DNA of 64,000 bases, from NCBI GenBank assembly GCA_039920665.1, contig JBDSDH010000027.1:16603-80602 (forward strand). The letters run 5' to 3'. Below the pieces are notes generated by a model that worked only from the letters and a program-made list of their open reading frames with translations, was not told the DNA's origin and searched no databases. This document shows positions 33,397 to 41,533 of the stretch, piece by piece; position 1 is the first letter of the stretch; each line of letters opens with the position of its first letter. Position numbers and translations under genes: made by a program. The stretch comes from WLMZ01 sp039920665. GTDB taxonomy: Bacteria > Actinomycetota > Acidimicrobiia > Acidimicrobiales > Ilumatobacteraceae.

Positions 33397-34155
33397 GTGA
33401 GCACTTCCCATCCTCAGATCGATTGGAAGATCGATTGGAATGTGCACCACAGTCGTGGCGATGCGGCGGAGTTCCACGGGCGCCAGATCCCTGACGATCT
33501 CGAGCCGTCGGTGTGGTGGTTCGAGGTCGATCGTCCAGCGATCGTGCTCGGTTCGGCCCAACCTCTCGAGCACCTCGACCTGGTTGCCTGCGAACGAGCC
33601 CGGGTCGAGGTGGTTCGTCGGCGCAGCGGGGGAGGAGCCGTGCTGGTCGCTCCCGGCGACGTCGTGTGGGTGGATGTCCTGATCCCCACAACTCACCACC
33701 AATGGACCAACGATGTCACCTCGTCGGCTTGGTGGCTGGGCGAGGTCTGGCGACGCACCCTCGTCGACCTCGGAGTGGCCCATGGCGAGGTGCACGTTGG
33801 ATCGATGGTGACGACGCCATGGTCGAGCCGGGTGTGCTTCGCCGGGATCGGCGGTGGGGAAGTGGTGACCAAGGAAGTGGTGACCATGGAAGTGGTGACC
33901 AAGGCGGCTGGCGCCAGCACGGCCGCGACCAGCACGGCCGCGACCAGCAAGATCGTCGGGATCAGCCAGCGCCGGACCCGAGCGGCCGCCCGCTTTCAGT
34001 GTGCGCTCTATCGACACTGGCGACCGATCGAGACATCGGCCTTGTTCGCCAAACCGATCCCGCCGTCGTCCGAACTGGACAATGCGGTGACAACGGTCGA
34101 CGCAGACGACGCCTCGATCGAACTGGCGTTCCTGAACCAGCTCCGTCAGGGCTGA
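33397..34155 (+). CDS. Lipoate-protein-ligase/biotin-ligase-fold protein with repeat-expanded loop
   Basis: 252 residues, GTG start with a weak AAAGGG site before it. The BPL/LPL core is recognisable: VWWFEVDRPAIVLGSAQ, RRRSGGGAVLVAPGDVVWVD, and the Lys-containing KIVGISQRRTRAAARFQCAL, Lys185 being the likely catalytic Lys. Between CFAGIG and that Lys is a low-complexity insert made of 15-base tandem units (EVVTK three times, STAAT twice). A lipoate or octanoyl transfer role is inferred; the reduced domain may be only an amidotransferase-like relative. Confidence 0.8.
   Translation: MSTSHPQIDWKIDWNVHHSRGDAAEFHGRQIPDDLEPSVWWFEVDRPAIVLGSAQPLEHLDLVACERARVEVVRRRSGGGAVLVAPGDVVWVDVLIPTTHHQWTNDVTSSAWWLGEVWRRTLVDLGVAHGEVHVGSMVTTPWSSRVCFAGIGGGEVVTKEVVTMEVVTKAAGASTAATSTAATSKIVGISQRRTRAAARFQCALYRHWRPIETSALFAKPIPPSSELDNAVTTVDADDASIELAFLNQLRQG
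33859..33945 (+). repeat. Two 15-base tandem arrays inside the lipoate-ligase-like gene
   Basis: First array 33859-33903: GAAGTGGTGACCAAG three times (middle copy ends ATG). Second array 33916-33945: AGCACGGCCGCGACC twice, then a partial unit. All in frame. Together they lengthen the loop before the catalytic Lys. Confidence 0.93.
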
Positions 34156-34301
34156 CCCCGCGCCGGTTTCCCCACCGCTCATTCGCGCGGATCGCGCGCA
34201 CAGTTCGCTAAAGTTGCCCGAATCTTGCGGCTATTCGCGCGGATCGTGAGATTTGACGCCGATGCTGCCGCGATATTTCCCACCTGATGGGCCATATCGC
34301 G

Positions 34302-34330
34302 TTGACTTTGGGTGAACAGTGGGGCATAGT
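34302..34330 (+). promoter_or_regulatory. mraZ promoter, TTGACT-17-CATAGT
   Basis: -35 TTGACT (34302-34307), 17-base spacer, -10 CATAGT (34325-34330). The TGGGN boxes overlap the spacer and -10. The leader of about 70 bases ends with AAAGG (34391-34395) before ATG 34410. A second TANNNT element, TAAAGT, is at 34209-34214 between two 14-base direct repeats. Confidence 0.7.
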
Positions 34331-34334
34331 GGGG
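34309..34334 (+). promoter_or_regulatory. MraZ-binding boxes (TGGGN repeats)
   Basis: TGGGT at 34309, TGGGG at 34320 and TGGGG at 34330, at 11- and 10-base steps, with TGGGC at 34288 and a weak TGGTG at 34340 in phase. MraZ is known to bind such TGGGN direct repeats in its own promoter, so this is the expected autoregulatory site of the dcw operon. Confidence 0.8.
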
Positions 34335-34409
34335 ATGTGTGGTGATCCCGGCCACACCGCCATCGGGCGAGGCAGCGATCGGGAGCATTCAAAGGTCTTT
34401 TCTCGGTCA

Positions 34410-34883
34410 ATGCAGAAGTTCCTCGGCGCGTTCGAACGCCAACTCGACATCAAGGGCCGCCTCGCGCTCCCTCCGTCGTTTCGGGCGCGCCTGGGCACCA
34501 GTTGCTATTTGACCTTGGGGGCCGACAACAGCATCGAGGTCTTCACGGCCGAAGCATTCGACGAGGAGGCAGATCGGATGGAACAACGACAATCTCGTGG
34601 CGAAATCACGATGGATCGCCTCCGCGCCTTCTCGGCTCGGGCCAACCCGGCCGAACCCGACGGCCAAGGTCGGATCTCACTCGACGAGCGCTTGCGTCGT
34701 CACGCCAAGCTGGAGGTCAAGGGCCCGGTCATGGTGTTCGGTCGACTCGACCGGGTCGAGATCTGTTCGGTCGACCGCTACGAGCGCAGCATGATCGCCG
34801 GCGAGCAGGAATACGCCGAGGGCGCGCCAGCGCGACAGCACCCACAGCACCAGACCCAGCACGAACCAGAAATCCCGGCATGA
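34410..34883 (+). CDS. mraZ: Transcriptional regulator MraZ
   Basis: 157 residues; controls the dcw operon from the TGGGN boxes. Two swapped-hairpin AbrB repeats: FLGAFERQLDIKGRLALPPS with FR, and FSARANPAEPDGQGRISLDE with the second DxxGR motif (DGQGR). ATG 34410 matches the family start (usually MFLG; here two residues longer) and has AAAGG upstream. The C-terminal 25 residues are a hydrophilic Gln/His/Glu-rich tail. The stop overlaps the start of a 40-codon frame that leads to rsmH. Confidence 0.93.
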   Translation: MQKFLGAFERQLDIKGRLALPPSFRARLGTSCYLTLGADNSIEVFTAEAFDEEADRMEQRQSRGEITMDRLRAFSARANPAEPDGQGRISLDERLRRHAKLEVKGPVMVFGRLDRVEICSVDRYERSMIAGEQEYAEGAPARQHPQHQTQHEPEIPA

Positions 34884-35002
34884 GCCCCGCTCATCCGCAG
34901 TCCTCCGGTGAACAAGATGACAGCCCCAACTCCACCCGCTCCATCTCGTTCCGTCCGGGGAGACATCCCGGCGACAATCGTTCACCGGAGGACTGCAGAT
35001 GA
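34880..35002 (+). CDS. Putative 40-codon leader/coupling ORF between mraZ and rsmH
   Basis: Starts ATGA across the mraZ stop and ends with TGA inside the rsmH start (ATGA again), filling the whole gap in frame-perfect fashion. The peptide is hydrophilic and rich in Ser, Pro, Arg and Asp (begins MSPAHPQSSGEQDDSPNS, ends SPEDCR). No known family. Its first and last thirds form the arms of a 28-bp inverted repeat that would hide the rsmH ribosome site, so its translation could open that structure. Whether the peptide itself matters is unknown. Confidence 0.5.
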   Translation: MSPAHPQSSGEQDDSPNSTRSISFRPGRHPGDNRSPEDCR

Positions 35003-35007
35003 GCGGG
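34886..35007. promoter_or_regulatory. 28-bp inverted repeat sequestering the rsmH ribosome site and start codon
   Basis: Left arm 34886-34913 pairs with right arm 34980-35007 with a single C-A mismatch (34896/34997); the loop is 66 bases. The uninterrupted 17-bp core is GCAGTCCTCCGGTGAAC with its complement. The right arm contains GGAGG (34987-34991) and ATG 34999. In the mRNA this would block rsmH initiation unless ribosomes cross the left arm. Confidence 0.85.
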
Positions 35008-36012
35008 ACCCACTCCGAACCAACCGAGACCGACCCAACGTCAGATTTTCGACACCTCCCCGTGATGGTGAATGAGATCACGGCTGCGTTCGCGACGGTG
35101 CCCGCCGGCTTCGTCCTCGATGCAACGCTCGGCGGCGGTGGTCATTCCGAACGGATCCTCGACGCACATCCCCACCTCGGCATCCTCGGAATCGATCGCG
35201 ACGATGCGGCGCTGGCTGCGGCCGGGCGGCGCTTGGCGAGATTCGGGGATCGGGTGCGCACCGTTCACTGCCGTTTCGACCACCTCGACGAGGCGATGCG
35301 ATCAGCCGAGATCGACACCCTCAGCGGGGCGCTGTTCGACCTGGGTGTCTCGTCGCATCAACTCGACCGATCAGAGCGCGGCTTCTCGTATCGCAACGAG
35401 GCTCCGCTCGACATGCGGATGGACCCGACCGAGACCTGGTCGGCAACAGACATCATCAACGGCTATCCCGAGCGCGAACTGGCGCGGATGCTCCTGACCA
35501 ACGGTGACGAGCGGTTTGCGAGCCGAATTGCCAAGGCGATCATCGCTCACCGACCAATCGAGACCACCACCGAATTGGCGGAGGTGATCGTCGCCGCAAT
35601 TCCTGCTGCGGCTCGCCGCACGGGCGGCCATCCCGCCAAGCGTTCGTTCCAGGCGATCCGGATCGAGGTCAACCGCGAACTCGAGATCTTGCCCGGAGCC
35701 ATCGATGCATCGATCGCGGCAACCGCTGAGGGCGGTCGGGTCGTGGTGCTGTCGTATCACTCCGGTGAAGACCGGATCGTCAAGGAACGATTCCGCTCGG
35801 CCGAGACCGGCGACTGCATCTGCCCGACGGGCCTGCCGTGCGTGTGCGGCGCGATCCGGACCGTCCGCCTCGTTCGTCGCATCTCTCGTACCCCCTCGGC
35901 CGCCGAGATCGCAGACAATCGTCGTGCTGCCTCGGCTCGCCTTCGCGTGGTCGAACGACTGGCCGACACATCCGATCGTTCGCCCGACCATCTTGCAGAA
36001 AGCGAGGGTTGA
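34999..36012 (+). CDS. rsmH: 16S rRNA (cytosine1402-N4)-methyltransferase RsmH (MraW)
   Basis: Methylates C1402 in the ribosomal decoding centre using SAM. 337 residues. HLPVMVNEITAAF, DATLGGGGHSERIL (SAM site), GIDRDDAAL, FDLGVSSHQLDRSERGFSYR, PLDMRMDP, and KRSFQAIRIEVNRELE are all family signatures. Start ATG 34999 has GGAGG 7 bases before it, but both are inside the long inverted repeat. Followed by the ftsL-like gene after one base. Confidence 0.96.
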   Translation: MSGTHSEPTETDPTSDFRHLPVMVNEITAAFATVPAGFVLDATLGGGGHSERILDAHPHLGILGIDRDDAALAAAGRRLARFGDRVRTVHCRFDHLDEAMRSAEIDTLSGALFDLGVSSHQLDRSERGFSYRNEAPLDMRMDPTETWSATDIINGYPERELARMLLTNGDERFASRIAKAIIAHRPIETTTELAEVIVAAIPAAARRTGGHPAKRSFQAIRIEVNRELEILPGAIDASIAATAEGGRVVVLSYHSGEDRIVKERFRSAETGDCICPTGLPCVCGAIRTVRLVRRISRTPSAAEIADNRRAASARLRVVERLADTSDRSPDHLAESEG

Positions 36013-36013
36013 G

Positions 36014-36934
36014 ATGTCCGCAGTCTCTCCACTCCGTGACACGTCACCGCGCCGCGATCCGCGGTCGGGCACCCGTCAGGGTGCGCCCCGCCGAGACGCT
36101 GCGCGCAGCAGCGCCGTGCCGGTTCGCCAACCGACCCGTCGCACCGAGCCCGCGCCTGGCCGTCCGTCGAGCCGCCGATCAGAGGGCATCTCCGCAGGTG
36201 CGCTGCCCACTCGGTCACACGACGAATCGTTGGCCCGTCCGTTGCGTAGCCCGCTCGCTCGTCGTCCTCGTGTCCAACCGGCCGAGGTCGCGGCCCAACG
36301 CCGCTCCGCTGAAGGTCCGAACGAGCGCGCTGCCATCGCCCGTCAGACGCCGCTGCGGCGCGCTCCCGAGCGGGAGAGCCGGGTCACCCAACTCGCAGCG
36401 GCCATTCCGCTGCCGGCACGGCCGCGCCCTGCTCGCGAGGCGGCCGCCGACGGTGCCGCCCGCACCGCCCGTCCGCTCACCCGCAGCACTACTGCTGCCG
36501 AGCGGCTGGCAGAGCGCCAGCACGGACGCCCGCGGCTCGAGGTCGTTCCCCGCCGTCGGCGGGCGATGGGTGTTGTCGTGGTTTCCTTCGCCGTGCTGTT
36601 CGCATTGCTGCTCGGTGCCGTTGCGTTCCAGACCAAGTTGGCCCAGAACCAACTCGCGCTCGACAAGACCGAGCGATCCGTTCGCGATGCCCGCGAGCGG
36701 TACGACGTTCTGCGCCGTCAGCGAGCTCAATTGCGTTCGCCGAACCGGCTGGCCCTCGAAGCCGAACGACTGGGCATGGTTCCGGCAGAAACCGGTGAGC
36801 TGATCACGCTCGACCCAGCGACAGAAGCCGTGGTCGCAGCGGCTGCCTCTGGCTTGCCCGACGTGGTGTCCGACAAGCTGACCTCGCTCGAACAGTTCAG
36901 CGAGGTCAAGAAGGTGACAGGAGACGCCCCATGA
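36014..36934 (+). CDS. ftsL: FtsL-like divisome protein with long basic N-terminus
   Basis: 306 residues, far longer than classical FtsL (about 100-120). Residues 1-182 are Arg/Pro/Ala/Ser-rich and strongly basic, without hydrophobic stretches. One helix at about 183-205 (MGVVVVSFAVLFALLLGAVA), then a coiled-coil-like region (LDKTERSVRDARERYDVLRR) and LRSPNRLALEAERLGMVPAE, the usual FtsL/DivIC ending. Position between rsmH and ftsI confirms identity. FtsL with FtsB and FtsQ activates FtsWI. Stop overlaps the ftsI start. Confidence 0.85.
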   Translation: MSAVSPLRDTSPRRDPRSGTRQGAPRRDAARSSAVPVRQPTRRTEPAPGRPSSRRSEGISAGALPTRSHDESLARPLRSPLARRPRVQPAEVAAQRRSAEGPNERAAIARQTPLRRAPERESRVTQLAAAIPLPARPRPAREAAADGAARTARPLTRSTTAAERLAERQHGRPRLEVVPRRRRAMGVVVVSFAVLFALLLGAVAFQTKLAQNQLALDKTERSVRDARERYDVLRRQRAQLRSPNRLALEAERLGMVPAETGELITLDPATEAVVAAAASGLPDVVSDKLTSLEQFSEVKKVTGDAP

Positions 36935-39021
36935 GCCGTCGGCAACCCCCACCGCCGAGGGGTGGAAACCGCAGTCATGGGCCCTCGCCCCGCGCCGGCT
37001 CGTCTCGCGCAGGTTCTGCTCGCGCAGGTTCTGCTCGCGCGGGTTCTGCTCGCGCCGGTTCGACTCGCGCGGGTTCGACTCACGCTGGTTCGACCCGTAC
37101 GGTGTCGGATGCAGCCGCACGGGCTCGCGCCAGCGCCAGCCGCAAGAACGCGCCTGGTCGCGTGGCGCCGGCGCAGCTGCTGGCACCCCGCGACCGGCGC
37201 GGCCAATCGCGTCCCATCGGGCGGACGCAGCCGCTGCGTCGTCGGACGCGCCGCGAGCGCAAGCCGGCTCGCGAGTTGTTTCGAGCAGGCAACCCGCGCC
37301 GTCGGCTGATCGCGCTTTTCGTGGGGACTGTGCTCGTCTTCGGCCTGATCCTCACTCGAGTCGGCATGTTGCAGACCGCCGAGGCAACCTCGTACCAGAA
37401 CGCAGGCACCAGTCAGCGCACCCGGGAGGCCACGCTCGACGCGAGCCGCGGCGTGATCTTCGACCGCAACGGTGACGAACTCGCGCTGTCGGTTCCGGCC
37501 ACCACGATCTACGTCAATCCGAAGTTCGTACTCGACGCTGCTGGCACGGCAACGACGCTGGCATCTGCGCTCGGGCTCCCTGCCGACAAGCAAGCGTCAT
37601 TGACGGTGGCGATGCAGGACAAGACCAAGGGCTTCGTGTTCGTCGCACGCCAAGTCGAGACCACGCTCGCCCGGTCGGTCATGGCGCTCGGCCTCAACGG
37701 GGTGTATTCATACACCGAGGACACCCGGGTGGTACCGGGTGGGGACCTCGCCAAGAGTGTCATCGGCCGAACCGACATCGACGGAACCGGTACTGCGGGT
37801 CTCGAGTTGGAGTACAACAAGATCCTCACCGGCACCGATGGCGAGCGGGTCAGCGAGATCGACACGAAAGGCAACGTGATCCCGTCGTCCGGCACTGTGT
37901 CGCGCGCTGCCGTTCCCGGCCAAGACCTCGTCCTCACCATCGACCGCTCCATCCAATATTCGCTGGAGCAAGCGCTACTCAAGCAGGTCAGCTCGCTGCC
38001 GGCCAAGGGTGGAACCGGCATTGTGATGGAAAGCGGAACGGGCAACATCCTCGCGATGGCCACCGTCGAACGCGATGATCAAGGCGTGTATCACGTCACC
38101 TCGGCCAACAAGGCCATGACCGAATGCAACGAGCCCGGCTCGGTCGCCAAGGTGATCACCGCGTCGGCGGCGCTCAACGAAGGCACCGTTGTGCCGACCA
38201 CGTCGTTCAACGTGCCGTGGTTCCGTAACTTCAACGAGAACACCAAATGGCAGAAGACGATCCGTGACGCCGAGCCCCACAAGGAAGAATGGTGGAGCGT
38301 GAGGGACATCCTCGTCCACTCATCGAACATCGGCACGATGTTGCTGTCGGACACGATTGGACCGGAGAAGCAATACGACTACATGAAGGCCTTCGGCTTC
38401 GGCGACAAGACCACCCTCGACTTCCCGGGTGAGACGTCTGGATTGTTCAGGGACTGGCATCAATGGGAGGGCACCGAGAAGCTCACCCCGGCCTACGGCT
38501 ACGGCGTCTGTGTGCCATCGATCCAGCTGGTGTCGGCCGTCAACGTGGTCGCCAACGGCGGCGTGTATGTTGCGCCACGCCTGCTCCAGGCGACCATCGG
38601 TACCGATGGTGTCCCGGTTGCTGCCGAGCCGTCGGTGACCCGCGTCGTGATCGAGCCCGAGGTCGCTGCCGAGGTCAACACGATGCTCCAGGCTGTGGTC
38701 TGCGACGGCACGGCCAAGGGTGCTCAGGTCGACGGCATCACGATTGCGGGCAAAACCGGCACAGCGGTGAAGCTGAACGACAAGGGCATGTATCCGACCA
38801 AAGAGGAAGACCGAAAGTATTACTCATCCTTCGTCGGCTTCTTCCCTGCGGAAGCTCCGGCCGTGACCACCTTGATCTCGATCGACGAGCCGCCGGCGGC
38901 CACCCAGGACCGGTTCGGCGGAACCGCTGCAGCGCCGGTGTTCAAGGACATCGTTCCGTCGATCATGCATCAACAGGGCATCCAGCCGCCGACCGCGAAC
39001 GGCGGTTGCCCGGAGAAATGA
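36931..39021 (+). CDS. ftsI: Septal transpeptidase FtsI (PBP3, class B)
   Basis: 696 residues. Cytoplasmic basic tail (1-124) with seven RAGS-type pentapeptides, one helix (125-144), pedestal domain with RGVIFDRNGDELALS, then the transpeptidase: nucleophile Ser404 in EPGSVAK, SSN at 464-466, KTG at 608-610 (AGKTGTA). The active-site tetrad reads SVAK rather than the common STFK. Cross-links septal peptidoglycan with FtsW. ATGA overlaps at both ends. Confidence 0.94.
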   Translation: MSRRQPPPPRGGNRSHGPSPRAGSSRAGSARAGSARAGSARAGSTRAGSTHAGSTRTVSDAAARARASASRKNAPGRVAPAQLLAPRDRRGQSRPIGRTQPLRRRTRRERKPARELFRAGNPRRRLIALFVGTVLVFGLILTRVGMLQTAEATSYQNAGTSQRTREATLDASRGVIFDRNGDELALSVPATTIYVNPKFVLDAAGTATTLASALGLPADKQASLTVAMQDKTKGFVFVARQVETTLARSVMALGLNGVYSYTEDTRVVPGGDLAKSVIGRTDIDGTGTAGLELEYNKILTGTDGERVSEIDTKGNVIPSSGTVSRAAVPGQDLVLTIDRSIQYSLEQALLKQVSSLPAKGGTGIVMESGTGNILAMATVERDDQGVYHVTSANKAMTECNEPGSVAKVITASAALNEGTVVPTTSFNVPWFRNFNENTKWQKTIRDAEPHKEEWWSVRDILVHSSNIGTMLLSDTIGPEKQYDYMKAFGFGDKTTLDFPGETSGLFRDWHQWEGTEKLTPAYGYGVCVPSIQLVSAVNVVANGGVYVAPRLLQATIGTDGVPVAAEPSVTRVVIEPEVAAEVNTMLQAVVCDGTAKGAQVDGITIAGKTGTAVKLNDKGMYPTKEEDRKYYSSFVGFFPAEAPAVTTLISIDEPPAATQDRFGGTAAAPVFKDIVPSIMHQQGIQPPTANGGCPEK
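36991..37095 (+). repeat. Seven 15-base tandem units in ftsI
   Basis: Consecutive units from 36991 encode RAGSS, RAGSA three times, RAGST twice and HAGST in the cytoplasmic tail. Copies two and three are identical (CGCGCAGGTTCTGCT). The array adds positive charge to the tail. Confidence 0.95.
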
Positions 39022-40487
39022 GCGCCGACACCGTTCACCCTCGGTTGCCGCTGAGCGCCGTCGTGGCCGGCGCCAGGTCGGTGCGCGTCCGTGAACTGGT
39101 CGGTAGCCGCGCCGGCGTCGAAAGACTCGCGGTCGATTCCGACCCGCTCGTCCGCGACATCACGTTCGACTCCCGCCAGGTTGCCCCGGGCACATTGTTC
39201 TGCTGCCTGCGCGGCGAGCGGCGCGACGGTCATGAGTTTGCAGCCGACGCCGTAGCGTCCGGCGCCGTCGCCGTGCTCGTCGATCACGTCATGGCGTTGG
39301 AGGGCGTGGTCCAAGTGGTGGTCGACGACACCCGAGTCGCCATGGCCGAGCTCGCCGCCAGCCTGTTCGGCCACCCGAGCGCACGGCTCGACGTCATCGG
39401 CATCACCGGCACCAACGGCAAGACCACCACAGCCCACATCCTCGCCAGCGCACTCGAGGCGCTCGGAAGCCCGACGGGTGTGATCGGGACGTTGTCCGGC
39501 ACCCACACCACGCCAGAAGCCCCAGACCTGCAACGGCGCCTGGCGGGTTTTCTCGCCGACGGAAAGCGAACGGTCGCAATGGAGGTGTCGTCGCACGCGC
39601 TCGCGCTCGACCGGGTCGTCGGCACCCATTTCCGGATCGGTGTGTTCACCAACCTCGGGCATGATCACCTCGACCTGCACGGCACCCAGGAGCGCTATTT
39701 CGCTGCCAAGGCCCGCTTGTTCGAACCAGATCTGACCACTCACGGTGTGGTCAACATCGATGATGTACACGGGCAGTTGCTCGCCGATGCGCACCCGATT
39801 CCGATGACGACGTTCTCGGCCAACGACATCAGCGATGTCATCGTCGGCGCGTTCGACCACGAATACACGTGGCGAGGGCAGCGGATCAGGGTCGGTCTCG
39901 GAGGTCGGTTCAACGTGATGAACTCCCTCGCCGCAGCAACGACACTTGCCGTGCTCGGCCACGAGCCGGCAGCGATCAGTTCAGCGTTGGCCATGACGAC
40001 GTCGGTGCCCGGTCGCTTCGAACGGATCGATGCCGGGCAGTCGTTCGCCGTCATCGTCGACTACGCCCACACGCCGGACGCGCTCGAGCAAGTGCTCGCC
40101 GCTGGGCGCGTCGTCGCTGGGTCCAACCGCGTCGTCGTCGTCTTCGGCTGCGGAGGTGACCGAGATCACGACAAGCGGCCAGAGATGGGTCGCGCCGCGG
40201 CCCAGGGTGCAGATTCGGTGGTCATCACGTCCGACAACCCACGCTCGGAAGACCCGGCTGCGATCATCAATGACGCCATTCGGGGGGTACCCGAGAACTA
40301 CCGTGGTCGGATTGCGGTGGAGCCAGATCGTTTCCAAGCCATTGCTCTCGCGCTGCGGACCGCAGGTCCCGGTGATGTCGTGATCATTGCCGGCAAAGGC
40401 CACGAGACAACCCAAACCTTCCATGGCACGGTCGCGTCCTTCGATGACCGTGTCGTCGCCCGAGAACTGTTGGAGAACGTGTCGTGA
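39018..40487 (+). CDS. murE: UDP-MurNAc-tripeptide synthetase MurE, meso-DAP type
   Basis: Adds meso-diaminopimelate to UDP-MurNAc-dipeptide. 489 residues. FDSRQVAPGTLFCCLRG in the UDP-binding domain, ATP loop GITGTNGKTTTAH, EVSSHALALDRV, NLGHDHLDLHG, DYAHTPDALEQVL, and SDNPRSEDP, the DNPR motif that selects meso-DAP over lysine. Starts in the ftsI stop and ends in the mraY start. murF, which normally follows, is absent here. Confidence 0.96.
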   Translation: MSADTVHPRLPLSAVVAGARSVRVRELVGSRAGVERLAVDSDPLVRDITFDSRQVAPGTLFCCLRGERRDGHEFAADAVASGAVAVLVDHVMALEGVVQVVVDDTRVAMAELAASLFGHPSARLDVIGITGTNGKTTTAHILASALEALGSPTGVIGTLSGTHTTPEAPDLQRRLAGFLADGKRTVAMEVSSHALALDRVVGTHFRIGVFTNLGHDHLDLHGTQERYFAAKARLFEPDLTTHGVVNIDDVHGQLLADAHPIPMTTFSANDISDVIVGAFDHEYTWRGQRIRVGLGGRFNVMNSLAAATTLAVLGHEPAAISSALAMTTSVPGRFERIDAGQSFAVIVDYAHTPDALEQVLAAGRVVAGSNRVVVVFGCGGDRDHDKRPEMGRAAAQGADSVVITSDNPRSEDPAAIINDAIRGVPENYRGRIAVEPDRFQAIALALRTAGPGDVVIIAGKGHETTQTFHGTVASFDDRVVARELLENVS

Positions 40488-41533
40488 TCGCCATCATGAT
40501 CGCAGGAGCCACTGCGATGATCGTGTCCCTGTTCGGATCTCGATTCCTGATCTCGTTCTTCCGCAACCGCGGCAAGGGTCAGCCGATCCTGGGCAAGGAA
40601 GACCACGGACCCGAGCACCACATGGCCAAAGGCGGCACGCCGACCATGGGCGGCCTGGCCATCGTCGTTGCCGCGTTCGTCGGGTGGCTGGTGGCCCACG
40701 TCCGTGATCTCGCGTTCTCGAACCAGGCCGTGATCGCATGGGTCGGCATCCTCGTGATGGCGTTCATGGGCTTCCTCGACGACTACATCAAGGTCACCAA
40801 AAGCCACAATCGCGGCATCTTCTGGAAGAAGAAGAGTTACATCACTCTCGGTCTCAGCATGCTCATCGCCGCGTGGCTCGTCGCCGGCACCGGCGTCAGC
40901 GAGACGATCTCGTTGACCCGCGCCGAACTGCCGGGACTCAGCGTGCCGTGGTACGTGTGGGTCCTGTGGGCCGGAACGATGATCTGGGCGACGAGCAACG
41001 CTGTCAATGTCACCGATGGACTCGACGGCCTGGCCGGCGGGTCCGCGCTGATGGGGTTCCTCGCCTTCACGATCATTGGATATGTGGCCCTTCGATATCC
41101 AGACATCTACAAGGGTGTCGTCAACCCGCTCGACCTGGCCGTGCTCGCAGCGGGGTTCGCCGGTGCGTGCGGCGGCTTCCTGTGGTTCAACGCGGCACCG
41201 GCGCGGATCTTCATGGGCGATGTCGGCGCCCTCGCGCTGGGGACCGCGCTGTCCTTGCTGGCGTTGACCCTCAACACCCATCTCTTACTGATTCTGATCT
41301 GCGGCATCAACGTGATGGAAGCCGGGTCGGTAGCGATCCAGATGGTCGTCTTCAAGGCCAGTGGGCGCAAGAAGCGCCTGTTCCGGATGTCGCCGATCCA
41401 TCACCACTTCGAACTCGTTGGTTGGCCCGAGACCACCGTCATCATTCGGTTCTGGCTGATTTCGGGAATCTGTGTCGCCAGCGCTCTGGCACTCTTCATC
41501 GCCGACTTCAGTAAGCAGGTCAGCGGAGGATGA
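40484..41533 (+). CDS. mraY: Phospho-MurNAc-pentapeptide translocase MraY
   Basis: Makes lipid I. 349 residues, ten predicted helices. Catalytic and signature motifs are intact: HMAKGGTPTMGG, MGFLDDYIK, NAVNVTDGLDGLAGG, RIFMGDVGALALG and MSPIHHHFELVGW. GTG 40484 overlaps the murE stop (GTGA) and the stop overlaps the murD start. The absence of murF between murE and this gene does not affect its own reading. Confidence 0.96.
   Translation: MIAIMIAGATAMIVSLFGSRFLISFFRNRGKGQPILGKEDHGPEHHMAKGGTPTMGGLAIVVAAFVGWLVAHVRDLAFSNQAVIAWVGILVMAFMGFLDDYIKVTKSHNRGIFWKKKSYITLGLSMLIAAWLVAGTGVSETISLTRAELPGLSVPWYVWVLWAGTMIWATSNAVNVTDGLDGLAGGSALMGFLAFTIIGYVALRYPDIYKGVVNPLDLAVLAAGFAGACGGFLWFNAAPARIFMGDVGALALGTALSLLALTLNTHLLLILICGINVMEAGSVAIQMVVFKASGRKKRLFRMSPIHHHFELVGWPETTVIIRFWLISGICVASALALFIADFSKQVSGG

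Noticed and set aside
34502..34879. The upstream extension of the 40-codon frame, overlapping mraZ
   Set aside because: Inside mraZ this frame is a shadow of the conserved protein; only the part from ATG 34880 is coupled and unexplained.
36931..37309. Alternative plus frame over the ftsI tail repeats
   Set aside because: Out of frame with the ftsI transpeptidase; the repeat keeps several frames open because its period is a multiple of three and it is GC-rich.
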